Below, one piece after another: positions 35,145-42,723 of a DNA stretch of 64,000 nt. The first letter of the stretch is position 1; every line of letters begins with the position of its first letter. Below the pieces are notes generated by a model. The model ran no database searches. It was not told the DNA's origin and saw nothing but the letters and a program-made list of their open reading frames with translations. This DNA comes from Halobacillus halophilus DSM 2266. Its GTDB lineage: Bacteria > Bacillota > Bacilli > Bacillales > Halobacillaceae. Where the stretch lies: assembly GCF_000284515.1 (NCBI RefSeq), contig NC_017668.1, forward strand, positions 1,674,001 to 1,738,000. The letters run 5' to 3'. The translations under genes were made by a program, and so were the position numbers.

Positions 35145-36017
35145 ATGAATAAAAATAAATCGAATATTATCGCCACGTTTTCTATCGCAGGATATGATCC
35201 GAAAACGGGAGAGTTAGGAGTGGCCGTACAGTCGAAGTTTCTAGGGGTAGGTTCGGTTGTTCCCTGGGCCAAAGCGGGTGTGGGAGCCATTGCGACCCAG
35301 GCTTTTGCTAACCCTTCCTACGGACCGAATGGACTTTCCCTTCTTGAAGAAGGTCATACAGCGAGTGAAGTGATTGAGAAACTGACGGCGGAGGATGAAT
35401 TTTCAGAAGATCGTCAGGTAGGAATAGTAGATGCAAAAGGAAATACTGCCACTTTCACAGGTAAGCAGTGTTATGAGTGGGCAGGCGGCATAACCGGAGA
35501 ACATTATGCGGCACAGGGAAATATTCTGGTGAACGAAGAAACGGTAACCCATATGGGGCGTGCTTTTGAGCAAGCTTCGGGGTCTCTCGCTGACCGTTTG
35601 CTGGAAGGATTAAAAGCTGCCCAGAAAGCTGGAGGAGACAGCCGCGGAAAACAATCTGCTGCTATTTATGTTGTCAAAGATAAAGGCGGGTACGGCGGCT
35701 TGAGTGACGTTTTTGTGGATCTTCGCGTGGATGATCACCCTGAACCTATCCAGGAACTTATACGCATTTATCAACTGCAGCAGCTCTATTTTGGAGAAAC
35801 GCTAGAGGAGCATAGGTTACCCGTTGAAGGGGAAGTGAAAGCGGATATTATCGCTCAACTCCACCGGTTAAACTACATGGAAAGCGTCGATTTACCAGAC
35901 TCTGACTTGTATGATGCGCTAACAGCTTATCTGCATACGGAAAACTTTGAGGGCAGAGAACAGGAAAGAGGTTGGATCGACCAGAAAGTCCTCGCGTTTA
36001 TGAAAAACCAGAAATAG
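35145..36017 (+). CDS. DUF1028 Ntn-hydrolase-fold protein
   Basis: A 290-residue protein of the DUF1028 family, which shares the Ntn-hydrolase fold and is of unknown reaction. Signatures are ATFSIAGYDPKTGELGVAVQ (about 9-28), GVGSVVPWAKAGVGAIATQA (about 33-52), NPSYGPNGL and GNTATFTG. The C-terminal part (about 205-290) includes the peptidoglycan-like extension found in some members. ATG 35145 follows GGAGGG 7-8 nt upstream; ATG 35130 lacks a site. The next 70 nt lead into element E5. Confidence 0.87.
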   Translation: MNKNKSNIIATFSIAGYDPKTGELGVAVQSKFLGVGSVVPWAKAGVGAIATQAFANPSYGPNGLSLLEEGHTASEVIEKLTAEDEFSEDRQVGIVDAKGNTATFTGKQCYEWAGGITGEHYAAQGNILVNEETVTHMGRAFEQASGSLADRLLEGLKAAQKAGGDSRGKQSAAIYVVKDKGGYGGLSDVFVDLRVDDHPEPIQELIRIYQLQQLYFGETLEEHRLPVEGEVKADIIAQLHRLNYMESVDLPDSDLYDALTAYLHTENFEGREQERGWIDQKVLAFMKNQK

Positions 36018-36360
36018 GGACGTCTCTCTTACAAAAAAGAGATCCGTCCAATCATCTTATTGCTTCTTACAGATAAGCTCCCATTACTTGAAGACTCAGT
36101 TTCGAGATAAATGGGTCCGTTACGATAGATGGATAAGGGTTGGTGGGGAAATAACTCTCTTTCCTGTGGGGGAACTGGTGAGCCTCCTCAGTCGTTTCAC
36201 TCCTTGTGGGGTCTCACCTAGATCCTTCTCCCACGGGAGTCTCGCCATTTCCCCACCAACCCAACGATTTCTTGTGCACGGCCCCTTCTAGAAGAGAAAG
36301 ATTCTCCTACTTAATCTGGATTAAATGCTTTTATGACAGGCTATTGAGAGTTAATACATC

Positions 36361-36440
36361 CTGAAATAGGTAGAAAATCTAATGGTCTAATTCCTCATCA
36401 CGCAGGTGATGTTGTAGGGGGTTCGATCCTCTCATTTCAG
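36361..36440 (+). pseudogene. tRNA-like remnant in the linker of element E5
   Basis: An 80-nt segment. CTGAAAT (36361-36367) and ATTTCAG (36434-36440) form a perfect 7-bp acceptor-like stem. Directly inside it GGGGG (36417-36421), loop TTCGATC and CTCTC (36429-36433) form a correctly placed T arm. A partial D arm (GTAG/CTAA) and a CACGCAGG stretch reminiscent of the tRNA-Asp anticodon arm are present, but no good anticodon stem forms and CCA is absent. It is not a working tRNA and could be chance within a variable linker. Confidence 0.3.
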
Positions 36441-36471
36441 TAAGGTCCGGAGGGGGACGATGTAGACTCCT

Positions 36472-36678
36472 ATTTTAAAAGCGGAAGCACCTTGCTCAGC
36501 GGCGTATGGACTGGAGTGAGCTGGCGGAGATATAGAAAACACGAAGAGCGGAGCGATTCGATGTTGCCTTATCGTACAGAAGTGAGGGAAGTCTCACTAG
36601 CCGCTAGGTGCTGGAGCTGGAGAGCACTACATGTCGTTTAGGACATGATTGACGTTTGCAACTTCCTGAAGGGTAAGA
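36472..36678. repeat. 207-bp structured intergenic repeat inserted in element E5
   Basis: Module B reads GACTCCT then resumes GCGGGATAAACATGATCGG after 207 bp of unrelated sequence. The insert has facing segments AGCACCTTGCTCAGCGG and CCGCTAGGTGCTGGAGCTGG that could pair, plus a GTGAGGGAAGTCTCAC hairpin. It resembles an intergenic repeat I know as common in Bacillaceae genomes, for which I have no name. No frame of note; no target duplication is seen. Confidence 0.6.
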
Positions 36679-36758
36679 GCGGGATAAACATGATCGGTGA
36701 GACCCCGGAAGTCGAAGATGAACTGACCCCTTAAAATTGGACACATTCATTAAAATTA

Positions 36759-37634
36759 TCACGCCAATTCTTGAAAGCGGGCTCGATAGGAAATGGGGCT
36801 TATTCTGAGCTTCGATTTGATGCGTTTATGATTATAATAATGGATATATTCCTCTAATTCTTGTTTGAAATGGGCCACACTTTCAAATTCTCTTAAATAA
36901 AGGAATTCCGATTTCATGATACCGAAAAAGTTCTCCATAACGGCGTTATCATGACAATTCCCTTTTCTGGACATGCTTTGGGTAACTTGATGGTCTTTCA
37001 ATTTCTTTCGATAGGGAGCCATTTGGTAATGCCATCCCTGGTCGGAGTGCATAACCAGTTCATCCGATGGATGAAGGCGTTCAAATGCTTGGTCTAACAT
37101 GTTGTTCACCAAGGAATAGGTGGGTCTGGAACCAATTGTGTACGTGATGATTTCTCCATTGAATAGATCTAAGACAGGGGAAAGATAAAGCTTCTCGCCA
37201 AATAGCTTGAACTCCGTAATGTCTGTCACCCATTTCTGATTCGGCTGATCCGCCTTGAAATTCCGATTTAAGATGTTTGGAGCCGTTTGACCAACTTTCC
37301 CTTTATAAGAACGATATTTCTTCATTTTCACCGTAGACTGAAGCCCCAGTTCTTTCATAAGACGATAGACTTTTTTATGGTTCACTTCATGACCTAGATT
37401 ACGAAGCTCATTTTCAATGCGGCGATAGCCGTAGCGACCTTTATGTTCTTTAAAAATGGAGGTGATAAGCTCCTTTAATGGTCGGTCCGTTTTTGGCTCG
37501 AGTTGCTTTTCTTTCCAATGGTAATAGGTACTTCTAGGGATATCAGCTATTTCCGTCAGCTGTTTAACTGGAAAATGAAACCTTAACTCATCGATTACTT
37601 GCGCTTGTTCTTCTTTCGAGATGCTTTCTTTTTT
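36759..37634 (-). CDS. IS3-family transposase OrfB (DDE catalytic part, read by frameshift)
   Basis: The retroviral-integrase-type catalytic half of the transposase. DDE residues are seen in VTDITEFKLFGEKLYLSPVL (first Asp), VMHSDQGWHYQM (second Asp) and FFGIMKSEFLYL (Glu). The frame is open well upstream of its own first start codon and joins orfA at the heptamer A AAA AAG (37628-37634 on the minus strand), so the active OrfAB protein is made by -1 frameshifting. An independent start at GTG 37385 would miss the first third (EEQAQVIDELRFHFP, RSTYYHWK, GYRRIENEL). No disruption is visible. Confidence 0.9.
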   Translation of the reverse strand, partial: KKESISKEEQAQVIDELRFHFPVKQLTEIADIPRSTYYHWKEKQLEPKTDRPLKELITSIFKEHKGRYGYRRIENELRNLGHEVNHKKVYRLMKELGLQSTVKMKKYRSYKGKVGQTAPNILNRNFKADQPNQKWVTDITEFKLFGEKLYLSPVLDLFNGEIITYTIGSRPTYSLVNNMLDQAFERLHPSDELVMHSDQGWHYQMAPYRKKLKDHQVTQSMSRKGNCHDNAVMENFFGIMKSEFLYLREFESVAHFKQELEEYIHYYNHKRIKSKLRISPISYRARFQELA

Positions 37635-38101
37635 TGAGCTAAGGTCTCTAACTTTTTTAAGTATTCATTTTCCATCCGGAAGCGTTCATTCTCTTTCTTT
37701 AAGGCTTCATAAGAATCCATTGAATCTTCTTTCTTCTTATGAGACGTCATCTGTGTTGGCCCCTTCCTTGCAGATTCAAGGGCTTGTTTTCCGCCTTCCA
37801 GCCACTTCTTACGCCATCGGCGTACCATGGAGAAATCGGGGATGTGAAACATAGCGGAAGCTTCTCGAATCGAATATTCTTCTTCCTCTATACGTTGAAT
37901 TACTTTCAGTTTAAAGGCAGCTGAATAGTTTGTATAGGGGAAGTCGAAGGCTTCACTACCATGATATTCGGATAATTTCACCCAATAACGGATGGAAGAA
38001 CTATCCACTCCCAACTCTTTTTCTAAGTCACGGAAACTGACATTTTCCGTGAGATAACGTTGGACGATCAGGTACTTTTCTTGAGAAGTAAGTTTAGACA
38101 T
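37595..38101 (-). CDS. IS3-family transposase OrfA (helix-turn-helix)
   Basis: A 168-residue DNA-binding half of the transposase. It has two helix-turn-helix units (RDLEKELGVDSSSIRYWVKL about 22-41; REASAMFHIPDFSMVRRWRK about 79-98) and a C-terminal leucine-zipper region (YEALKKENERFRMENEYLKK) used for dimerisation. ATG 38101 has GGAGGGACC upstream. The end overlaps the frameshift region leading into OrfB. Confidence 0.92.
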   Translation of the reverse strand: MSKLTSQEKYLIVQRYLTENVSFRDLEKELGVDSSSIRYWVKLSEYHGSEAFDFPYTNYSAAFKLKVIQRIEEEEYSIREASAMFHIPDFSMVRRWRKKWLEGGKQALESARKGPTQMTSHKKKEDSMDSYEALKKENERFRMENEYLKKLETLAQKKKASRKKNKRK

Positions 38102-38408
38102 ATGTTGGGTCCCTCCTAAGTTTCATAAGGTGTCCAACATTTGGGGGTCATTACAAAGACTGAGGAGGCTCAGCACATGCCCACGGAAAGCGAAATCGTC
38201 CCCCGTAGGACCTTTCCTCTCACAAGATATCTCGAAACTGAGTCTTCCACAATCCGGCCCTATACTGTAACAACTTGCTTATAAGATCACCAGACACATT
38301 TAATGAGTCTTTAATAACAGGTGTTTTTCTATTCAATGAATTGGTTAAATATGTTAAATTAAGGTTAACCAAGAATATCATGTCACTTTAATAAAGGTGG
38401 TTTTCAGG

Positions 38409-38522
38409 ATGGGTTTAGTCATTGTACTCCTGATGATTGCAGCGCAAGCTATGTTTCTAATCAGCTGGGGGAAATCAGGCTACGACTGGGGTACGTTCGA
38501 AGTAGACCGTAAAGAAAAGTGA
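38409..38522 (+). CDS. Small membrane protein (37 aa)
   Basis: MGLVIVLLMIAAQAMFLISW makes one membrane helix, followed by a polar tail (GKSGYDWGTFEVDRKEK). AAGGTGG lies 8 nt before the ATG, and a terminator follows 34 nt after the stop. No family recognised. The helix and the well-placed signals argue for a real small gene. Confidence 0.6.
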   Translation: MGLVIVLLMIAAQAMFLISWGKSGYDWGTFEVDRKEK

Positions 38523-38555
38523 CGCTCAACAGCTAGGTTCAGAAGGTATGAAACG

Positions 38556-38588
38556 GAAGACCCGATGAAGGATCATTGGGTCTTTTTG
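38556..38588 (+). terminator. Terminator after the 37-aa gene
   Basis: AAGACCCGATG and CATTGGGTCTTTTT pair around AAGGAT. Confidence 0.8.
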
Positions 38589-38639
38589 TCCTTCCAGTTA
38601 AAACGTTTTCGTAATTAGGACGACCTTGGAGTGAGTTTG

Positions 38640-39041
38640 ATGGAAAACGGTGTAGCGAATCATGTTTTTGACATAATTTTTATTATAAAGTTGGCAGCCA
38701 TTATAGTTCCTTTAATAGGTATTTCTTTTATTTTGAGGAACCTATTAGGGGCAGATAAGAAGAAATGGTTTTCCTATAATCATATTAATGATTTTCATAA
38801 AAAAGGGGACTCGAGGCTTCGTGGTTTATTTATAATCCTTATCCTCGCATCGTTGCCGTGGACTATAAATAAGCCATTGGCTATATCGGCAATGGTAGCC
38901 ATATTTACAGTAGTCCTGCTTGGCTTTCAGGCCTTCGCAGAATGGAAGTTCTCATCTAACAGACAGAATTTTAAAGTCTCCCTGGTGGAAATCGGACTAT
39001 TTTTAATAGCTTTACTAGGTGTAGTACTCTGGTTTAGCTAG
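38640..39041 (+). CDS. Integral membrane protein (133 aa)
   Basis: Four hydrophobic segments: about 9-33, 58-72, 76-92 and 110-131. A charged cytoplasmic loop (GADKKKWFSYNHINDFHKKG) follows the first. No family recognised. ATG 38640 lies about 9 nt after TTGGAG; a GTG at 38631 overlaps that site. Another two-segment membrane protein follows 36 nt downstream, probably in the same transcript. Confidence 0.68.
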   Translation: MENGVANHVFDIIFIIKLAAIIVPLIGISFILRNLLGADKKKWFSYNHINDFHKKGDSRLRGLFIILILASLPWTINKPLAISAMVAIFTVVLLGFQAFAEWKFSSNRQNFKVSLVEIGLFLIALLGVVLWFS

Positions 39042-39077
39042 AGGAACTTTTGAAAAAGTAAAGAATGAGGGGCGTCA

Positions 39078-39278
39078 ATGAAAGATTTAAGAGATAAAAT
39101 TTATGGAAGCATATTGGTGGCAGCAGGAGTTATTATTGGAATTACCCTGGTGCTGTCTTATTTTGATCTTTTTGAAGATCTTCGATTGCTGCGAACTCTA
39201 ATTATCGTAGTGATGATTGTGCTTATTATCTTCATTCTGGTTCGGTGGAAAGAACAATTAGACGAAAAATATAAATAG
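39078..39278 (+). CDS. Small two-segment membrane protein (66 aa)
   Basis: Hydrophobic segments at about 10-28 and 37-55, with charged ends (MKDLRDKIYG and KEQLDEKYK). ATG 39078 has GAGGGG upstream. Function unknown; a terminator follows, so it ends the two-gene unit begun at 38640. Confidence 0.7.
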   Translation: MKDLRDKIYGSILVAAGVIIGITLVLSYFDLFEDLRLLRTLIIVVMIVLIIFILVRWKEQLDEKYK

Positions 39279-39293
39279 TGCACGGCAATAAAG

Positions 39294-39327
39294 TGTCAGC
39301 TTAGATAGAACTAAGCTGATTTTTTTA
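39294..39327 (+). terminator. Terminator
   Basis: GTCAGCTTAG and CTAAGCTGAT pair around ATAGAA, followed by TTTTTT. Confidence 0.88.
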
Positions 39328-39380
39328 TTGGTTTCAAAAAAAGAAAATCGACATTGACTTCACTAGTTAATTTCATTATC

Positions 39381-39410
39381 ATCTAATTAGATAGTTAGCT
39401 AATTAGATAG
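39381..39410 (+). promoter_or_regulatory. Operator pair upstream of the ArsR gene
   Basis: The dyad core CTAATTAG occurs at 39383-39390 (inside the perfect palindrome ATCTAATTAGAT) and again at 39399-39406, 16 nt apart, directly before the ribosome site. The same core returns at 40040 upstream of the MFS gene, marking it as the likely ArsR binding site. Confidence 0.78.
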
Positions 39411-39425
39411 AAAAGGAGACTTATT

Positions 39426-40010
39426 ATGCAGTTAGATAAAATGGTAGCCTTTCATAAAGCCGCTGGGGACCCAACACGGTTACGTATTATTGCTCTGCTT
39501 AGACAGGGACCGCTTCATGGGCAAGCTATTGCAGGGAAACTTGGCCTTAGGCCGCCGACAATTACCCATCACTTAAAAAAATTAAAGGATACGGGAATGG
39601 TTTACTCACGCCGGGATAAAAACACGATTTATTTTTATCTGGATGAAAAGAAACTTACATTTATGGCAGAGGCTGTGACACGAATAGGAGATGAAAATGT
39701 GAAGGCTGATAAAGAATGGCAGGTAACAGAGAAAGAGGAGCGCCAGATTCTTCAAAACTTTATCACGGTAGATGGAAAACTCAAGCAGATGCCCAGCCAG
39801 TTGAAGAAGCGAGTCGTTATTCTGGCTTATTATGTTAAAGCATTCCAACCAGGAAAAACTTATGAGGAGAAAGAAGTGAACGAATACATTCAAACGTTCT
39901 TTGAGGATTATGCTACGGTGCGAAGAGAATGGATTATGCATCACTTCATGTACAGAGAGAACAATCGTTATGAACTTAACCCTGAAGAAATGTGGCCCGT
40001 CGTTGTCTAA
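39426..40010 (+). CDS. ArsR-family regulator with C-terminal DUF2087
   Basis: A 194-residue regulator. The winged helix-turn-helix spans about 10-75 (PTRLRIIALLRQGPLHGQAI; LRPPTITHHLKKLKDTGMVY). The C-terminal DUF2087 domain (about 105-190) includes TYEEKEVNEYIQTFFEDYAT and RREWIMHHFMYR. No CxC metal-binding motif of classical ArsR is present, so the signal is probably not arsenic. Members of this type usually sit next to an MFS gene, as here. ATG 39426 follows AAAAGGAG. Autorepression is inferred from the CTAATTAG sites. Confidence 0.9.
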   Translation: MQLDKMVAFHKAAGDPTRLRIIALLRQGPLHGQAIAGKLGLRPPTITHHLKKLKDTGMVYSRRDKNTIYFYLDEKKLTFMAEAVTRIGDENVKADKEWQVTEKEERQILQNFITVDGKLKQMPSQLKKRVVILAYYVKAFQPGKTYEEKEVNEYIQTFFEDYATVRREWIMHHFMYRENNRYELNPEEMWPVVV

Positions 40011-40039
40011 TGATGACGTTGGTCTCTTTTTTTAACCAA

Positions 40040-40061
40040 CTAATTAGATAAGTATCTAATT
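40040..40061 (+). promoter_or_regulatory. Second ArsR operator, upstream of the MFS gene
   Basis: CTAATTAGATA followed by TATCTAATT forms a dyad 24 nt before the ATG of the interrupted MFS gene. It repeats the sites at 39381-39410. Confidence 0.72.
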
Positions 40062-40084
40062 TTAAATTGTGGAGGGTCTAAGGG

Positions 40085-40120
40085 ATGTTAGCAAACGATT
40101 CGTACCGCCGCTTGTTTTAT
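40085..40120 (+). pseudogene. First 12 codons of the MFS gene, cut off by an IS605-type insertion
   Basis: ATG 40085 is 8 nt after GGAGGG. The frame MLANDSYRRLFY ends at 40120 exactly where the insertion element begins. It continues in frame at 41464 (SGIISGVGDRFSQ). Without the element the gene would encode 393 residues. Confidence 0.85.
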
Positions 40121-40258
40121 TATTCATCGGCAGAAGACTCCCTCTTCAAGCGCCGTGTCGAAGATCGGTGGTAAGGGGGAGATGAATGCCTTTGAATATT
40201 TTCCCTTCCGTGATATCCTAAAGTAAGAACATACGTTCCTTGTTAGGAGGTGGAAAGG

Positions 40259-41380
40259 TTGAGGTATAAAGCGTATAACTTTCGTATCTATCCAAATAAA
40301 ACCCAAGAATTGCTCATCGCTAAGACAATCGGTTGCGCTCGTTTTGTCTTCAATCATTTCCTCTCCGAATGGAGCCGTGCCTACAAGGAGACCGGAAAAG
40401 GTTTGAGTTACGCTACTTGTTCCAAACAACTACCCAACCTTAAAAGAGAATTCCTTTGGTTAAAGGAAGTGGATAGCACGGCCATCCAAACGTCGGTCAA
40501 ACATCTTTCTGACGCTTATGAACGGTTTTTCAAAAAGCAAAACCAACCTCCGCGGTTCAAATCAAAGAAGAACAAACTCCAGTCCTACACCACAAAATGC
40601 ACAAACGGAAATATTGCCATCCAGGATCGCAAAATCAAGCTGCCTAAGCTGGGGCTTGTGAGATTTGCCAAGAGTCGTGAAGTGAAAGGTCGCATCTTGA
40701 GTGCGACGGTTCGCCGCAACCCGACCGGAAAATATTCTGTATCCATTCTTGTTCAAACAGATATTCAGGAACTTCCTAAATCCAACACTTATGTTGGCAT
40801 TGATCTCGGATTGAAAGACTTCGCTGTTCTCTCGAATGGCACCACCTATGAAAACCCACGATACCTACGTAAGACCGAAAAGAAACTAGCAAAAGCTCAA
40901 CGTATCCTTTCCCGAAGGGAAAAGGGATCTTCGAATTGGCATAAGCAACGTATTAAAGTAGCTAGACTTCACGAGAAGATAGCGAACTCCCGCAAAGATT
41001 ATCTGCATAAGATTTCTACCGAAATCATCAAAAACCACGATGTGATCGGGGTAGAAAATCTCCAAATTTCCAATATGCTCAAAAACCGAAAACGATCCAA
41101 ATCGATTCGTGATGTGAGCTGGTCGATGTTCACGTCAATGCTCGAATACAAAGCAAAGTGGTACGGGAAGCAGTTGGTAACCGTATCGAAAGTTTTTGCG
41201 AGTTCACAGCTGTGTTCCAAGTGCGGATACCAAAACCGTGAGGTGAAGAATCTCGCTGTTCGAACGTGGGATTGCCCGAATTGTGGCAGCCACCACAACC
41301 GCGATCTAAATGCGAGCTACAATATATTGAAGGAGATTCAAAGGATCCTTCCAACCGTCGGTGCGACGGGGCTAGCCTAA
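40259..41380 (+). CDS. tnpB: RNA-guided nuclease TnpB
   Basis: A 373-residue TnpB, the programmable RuvC nuclease of IS605-type elements. The catalytic residues are all present: Asp in [15 protein letters not shown] (about 179), Glu in [11 protein letters not shown] (about 263) and Asp in [13 protein letters not shown] (about 350). The zinc finger is complete, CSKCGYQNR ... [10 protein letters not shown]. The N-terminal [15 protein letters not shown] is typical. The start is TTG 40259, 8 nt after AGGAGG (40245-40250); GTG 40250 overlaps that site. The guide RNA is expected from its 3' end and the right end of the element. Confidence 0.94.
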   Translation: MRYKAYNFRIYPNKTQELLIAKTIGCARFVFNHFLSEWSRAYKETGKGLSYATCSKQLPNLKREFLWLKEVDSTAIQTSVKHLSDAYERFFKKQNQPPRFKSKKNKLQSYTTKCTNGNIAIQDRKIKLPKLGLVRFAKSREVKGRILSATVRRNPTGKYSVSILVQTDIQELPKSNTYVGIDLGLKDFAVLSNGTTYENPRYLRKTEKKLAKAQRILSRREKGSSNWHKQRIKVARLHEKIANSRKDYLHKISTEIIKNHDVIGVENLQISNMLKNRKRSKSIRDVSWSMFTSMLEYKAKWYGKQLVTVSKVFASSQLCSKCGYQNREVKNLAVRTWDCPNCGSHHNRDLNASYNILKEIQRILPTVGATGLA

Positions 41381-41463
41381 TCATTTGAACGAACCGTTAG
41401 GTTCGTGCTCTTAGGAATCCCCCAACTTCAAGGAGTGTCAGCGAGTAAGTGGGGGTAGTTCAA
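41330..41463 (+). ncRNA. Predicted omega/re-RNA scaffold of TnpB
   Basis: The end of tnpB and the element's right end hold two hairpins: GAACGAACC/GGTTCGTGCTC and CCCCC (in GAATCCCCCAACTTC)/GTGGGGG. In characterised systems this region gives the guide RNA, whose guide is the flanking DNA, here starting TCAGGCATCATTAGTGG at 41464. The 5' limit is a guess. Confidence 0.6.
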
Positions 41464-42609
41464 TCAGGCATCATTAGTGGAGTGGGGGACAGATTCAGCC
41501 AGGTCGCCGTGTTGACGCTTATTCTGCAGGTTACCGGCTCAGGGATGGCGGTAGGGACAGCACTCGGTATGCGGATTTTTCCTTACCTTTTTCTTTCGCC
41601 GATCGGTGGAAAAGCCGCCGACCGAATCGCTCCCCAATACCTTATGATAGCCGCTGACTTGCTTCGGATTCCTTTTGCCCTCAGCTTTGCTTTGATTGAA
41701 TCGGATAAGGATATGTGGATGGCTTTCACAGGAATTTTCGTCCTGTCGTGCGGGGAGGCTTTTTATCAGCCGATTAGAAAAAGCACGATTGGAAAGATAA
41801 CCGAACCTTCACAATTAACGGTAGTTAATGGATTGGAACAATTTAGAACCGGAGTTGTGCTTATTTTAGGGTCCGTAACAGGGGGCGCCGCTGCCTATTT
41901 TTTTGGAACGGACATAGTGTTTGTGTTTAATGCCGTGTCATTTGCTGCAGCCGCTTTTCTAATTAGAAAACTGGAAGTAAAGAAAAACCCTGTTCAAGAG
42001 AACTCCGAACCTCCACGCATAGAGATGAAAGCCCGGGACTGGCTGAGTACAGGTATTCTTCTGGTAGTCTTCATTCAATGGTTAGGGGCAGGGATGGACG
42101 GAATTTTTAACGTAATGATCAGCGTCTATGCCGTTGAAATTTTTTCGAGCGGTGAGCTTGGGGTAGGTCTACTTTATGGTGCGCTTGGAACGGGACTCAT
42201 GACGAGTTTTTTCTTAATGAAACTTGTGAAGCGTCATCCGCTGCTCTTTTCCATACTTGCGCTTGTCGTGGAGGGGGTGCTGCAGGGGGCTGCGAGCCAG
42301 GCGGGAACCTTATATCAGCTTATGCTCTCTTTTTTTGTGATAGCTCTGATCGGCGGAATGTCGGGAGCTTTCCTGGATACACTCGTTATGAAAAGGATTC
42401 CTTCCGTCCGGCAGGGTAGTGTGTTTGGATTTATTGAATCAGGTTCGAATGTAATCCTTGGCATGACGATGGTGGGTGGAGGATTAGCGGTGGACGTTTT
42501 TCCTATCAGGAATGTAGGGTTTACAGGCGGGATGGTCGGGTTTTTTAGTGGACTTTTAATTCTTATGTACAGGTTGTTCAGGCATAAATATTTGAAAAAA
42601 CAGTCATAA
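41449..42609 (+). CDS. MFS transporter, N-terminus replaced by IS605-type insertion
   Basis: A major-facilitator drug-efflux-type protein of about 380 residues with 11-12 membrane segments. It keeps the GDRFSQVAVLTLILQ first helix and the family loop KAADRIAPQYLMIAADLLRI. The native first 12 residues lie at 40085-40120, separated by the insertion. In-frame GTG 41449 lies inside the element's right end (MGVVQ then native SGIISG), with AAGGAG 13 nt upstream, a weak site. The native gene was under the ArsR operator at 40040. It is either inactive or expressed with a changed N-terminus. Confidence 0.8.
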   Translation: MGVVQSGIISGVGDRFSQVAVLTLILQVTGSGMAVGTALGMRIFPYLFLSPIGGKAADRIAPQYLMIAADLLRIPFALSFALIESDKDMWMAFTGIFVLSCGEAFYQPIRKSTIGKITEPSQLTVVNGLEQFRTGVVLILGSVTGGAAAYFFGTDIVFVFNAVSFAAAAFLIRKLEVKKNPVQENSEPPRIEMKARDWLSTGILLVVFIQWLGAGMDGIFNVMISVYAVEIFSSGELGVGLLYGALGTGLMTSFFLMKLVKRHPLLFSILALVVEGVLQGAASQAGTLYQLMLSFFVIALIGGMSGAFLDTLVMKRIPSVRQGSVFGFIESGSNVILGMTMVGGGLAVDVFPIRNVGFTGGMVGFFSGLLILMYRLFRHKYLKKQS

Positions 42610-42723
42610 GTTGGAACAATAGGAGATAGTTACCAGTGTTAAGCTGGAAAGCTATGGGTGCAAAGGTTTAAAACTTTCCAAAAGAGGAAAATAAGTTGTA
42701 ATTACTGGGAAGAGGGAGGAACT

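Larger units (their letters stand above)
36719..38155 (-). mobile_element. IS3-family insertion sequence (IS150-like group)
   Basis: A 1437-bp element with TG...CA ends and imperfect inverted repeats (TGAACTGACCCC at 36719; TGTAATGACCCCC read inward from 38155; then TTGGACAC on both sides). A 4-bp direct repeat AAGA flanks it (36715-36718 and 38156-38159), consistent with a target duplication. It carries orfA and orfB on the minus strand with an A AAA AAG slippery site. It is inserted in module B of repeat element E5. The copy looks intact. Confidence 0.92.
36066..38281. repeat. Compound inverted-repeat element copy E5, interrupted by two nested insertions
   Basis: The ends are AAGACTCAGTTTCGAGATA at 36091-36109 and its complement at 38228-38246. 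Arm Q (CAGATAAGCTCCC) is on the left, arm P (CCGGCCCTATACTGTAACA) on the right, to about 38281. Module A is at about 36130-36270. Module B starts at about 36443 and is split twice: a 207-bp structured repeat at 36472-36678, and an IS3-family element at 36719-38155. Removing both leaves about 570 bp, the normal size of the family. Module B resumes at 38156 (AAGACTGAGGAGGCTCAGCA). Confidence 0.86.
40121..41463 (+). mobile_element. TnpB-only IS200/IS605-type element (IS1341 group)
   Basis: A 1343-bp insertion between codons 12 and 13 of an MFS gene. The left end follows TTTAT (40116-40120), the expected target-adjacent motif type; the right end is GTGGGGGTAGTTCAA at 41463. No target duplication occurs, as expected for single-strand transposition. 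Only tnpB is present; tnpA is missing, so movement would need a transposase in trans. Boundaries follow from restoring the MFS reading frame. Confidence 0.88.

Noticed and set aside
36361..36440. A functional tRNA gene
   Set aside because: The anticodon stem does not form, the D loop is too long and CCA is absent; kept only as a tRNA-like remnant.
42628..42709. Molybdenum cofactor or cyclic di-GMP riboswitch before fdhD
   Set aside because: Key conserved segments of both classes are missing; listed as an unassigned leader instead.
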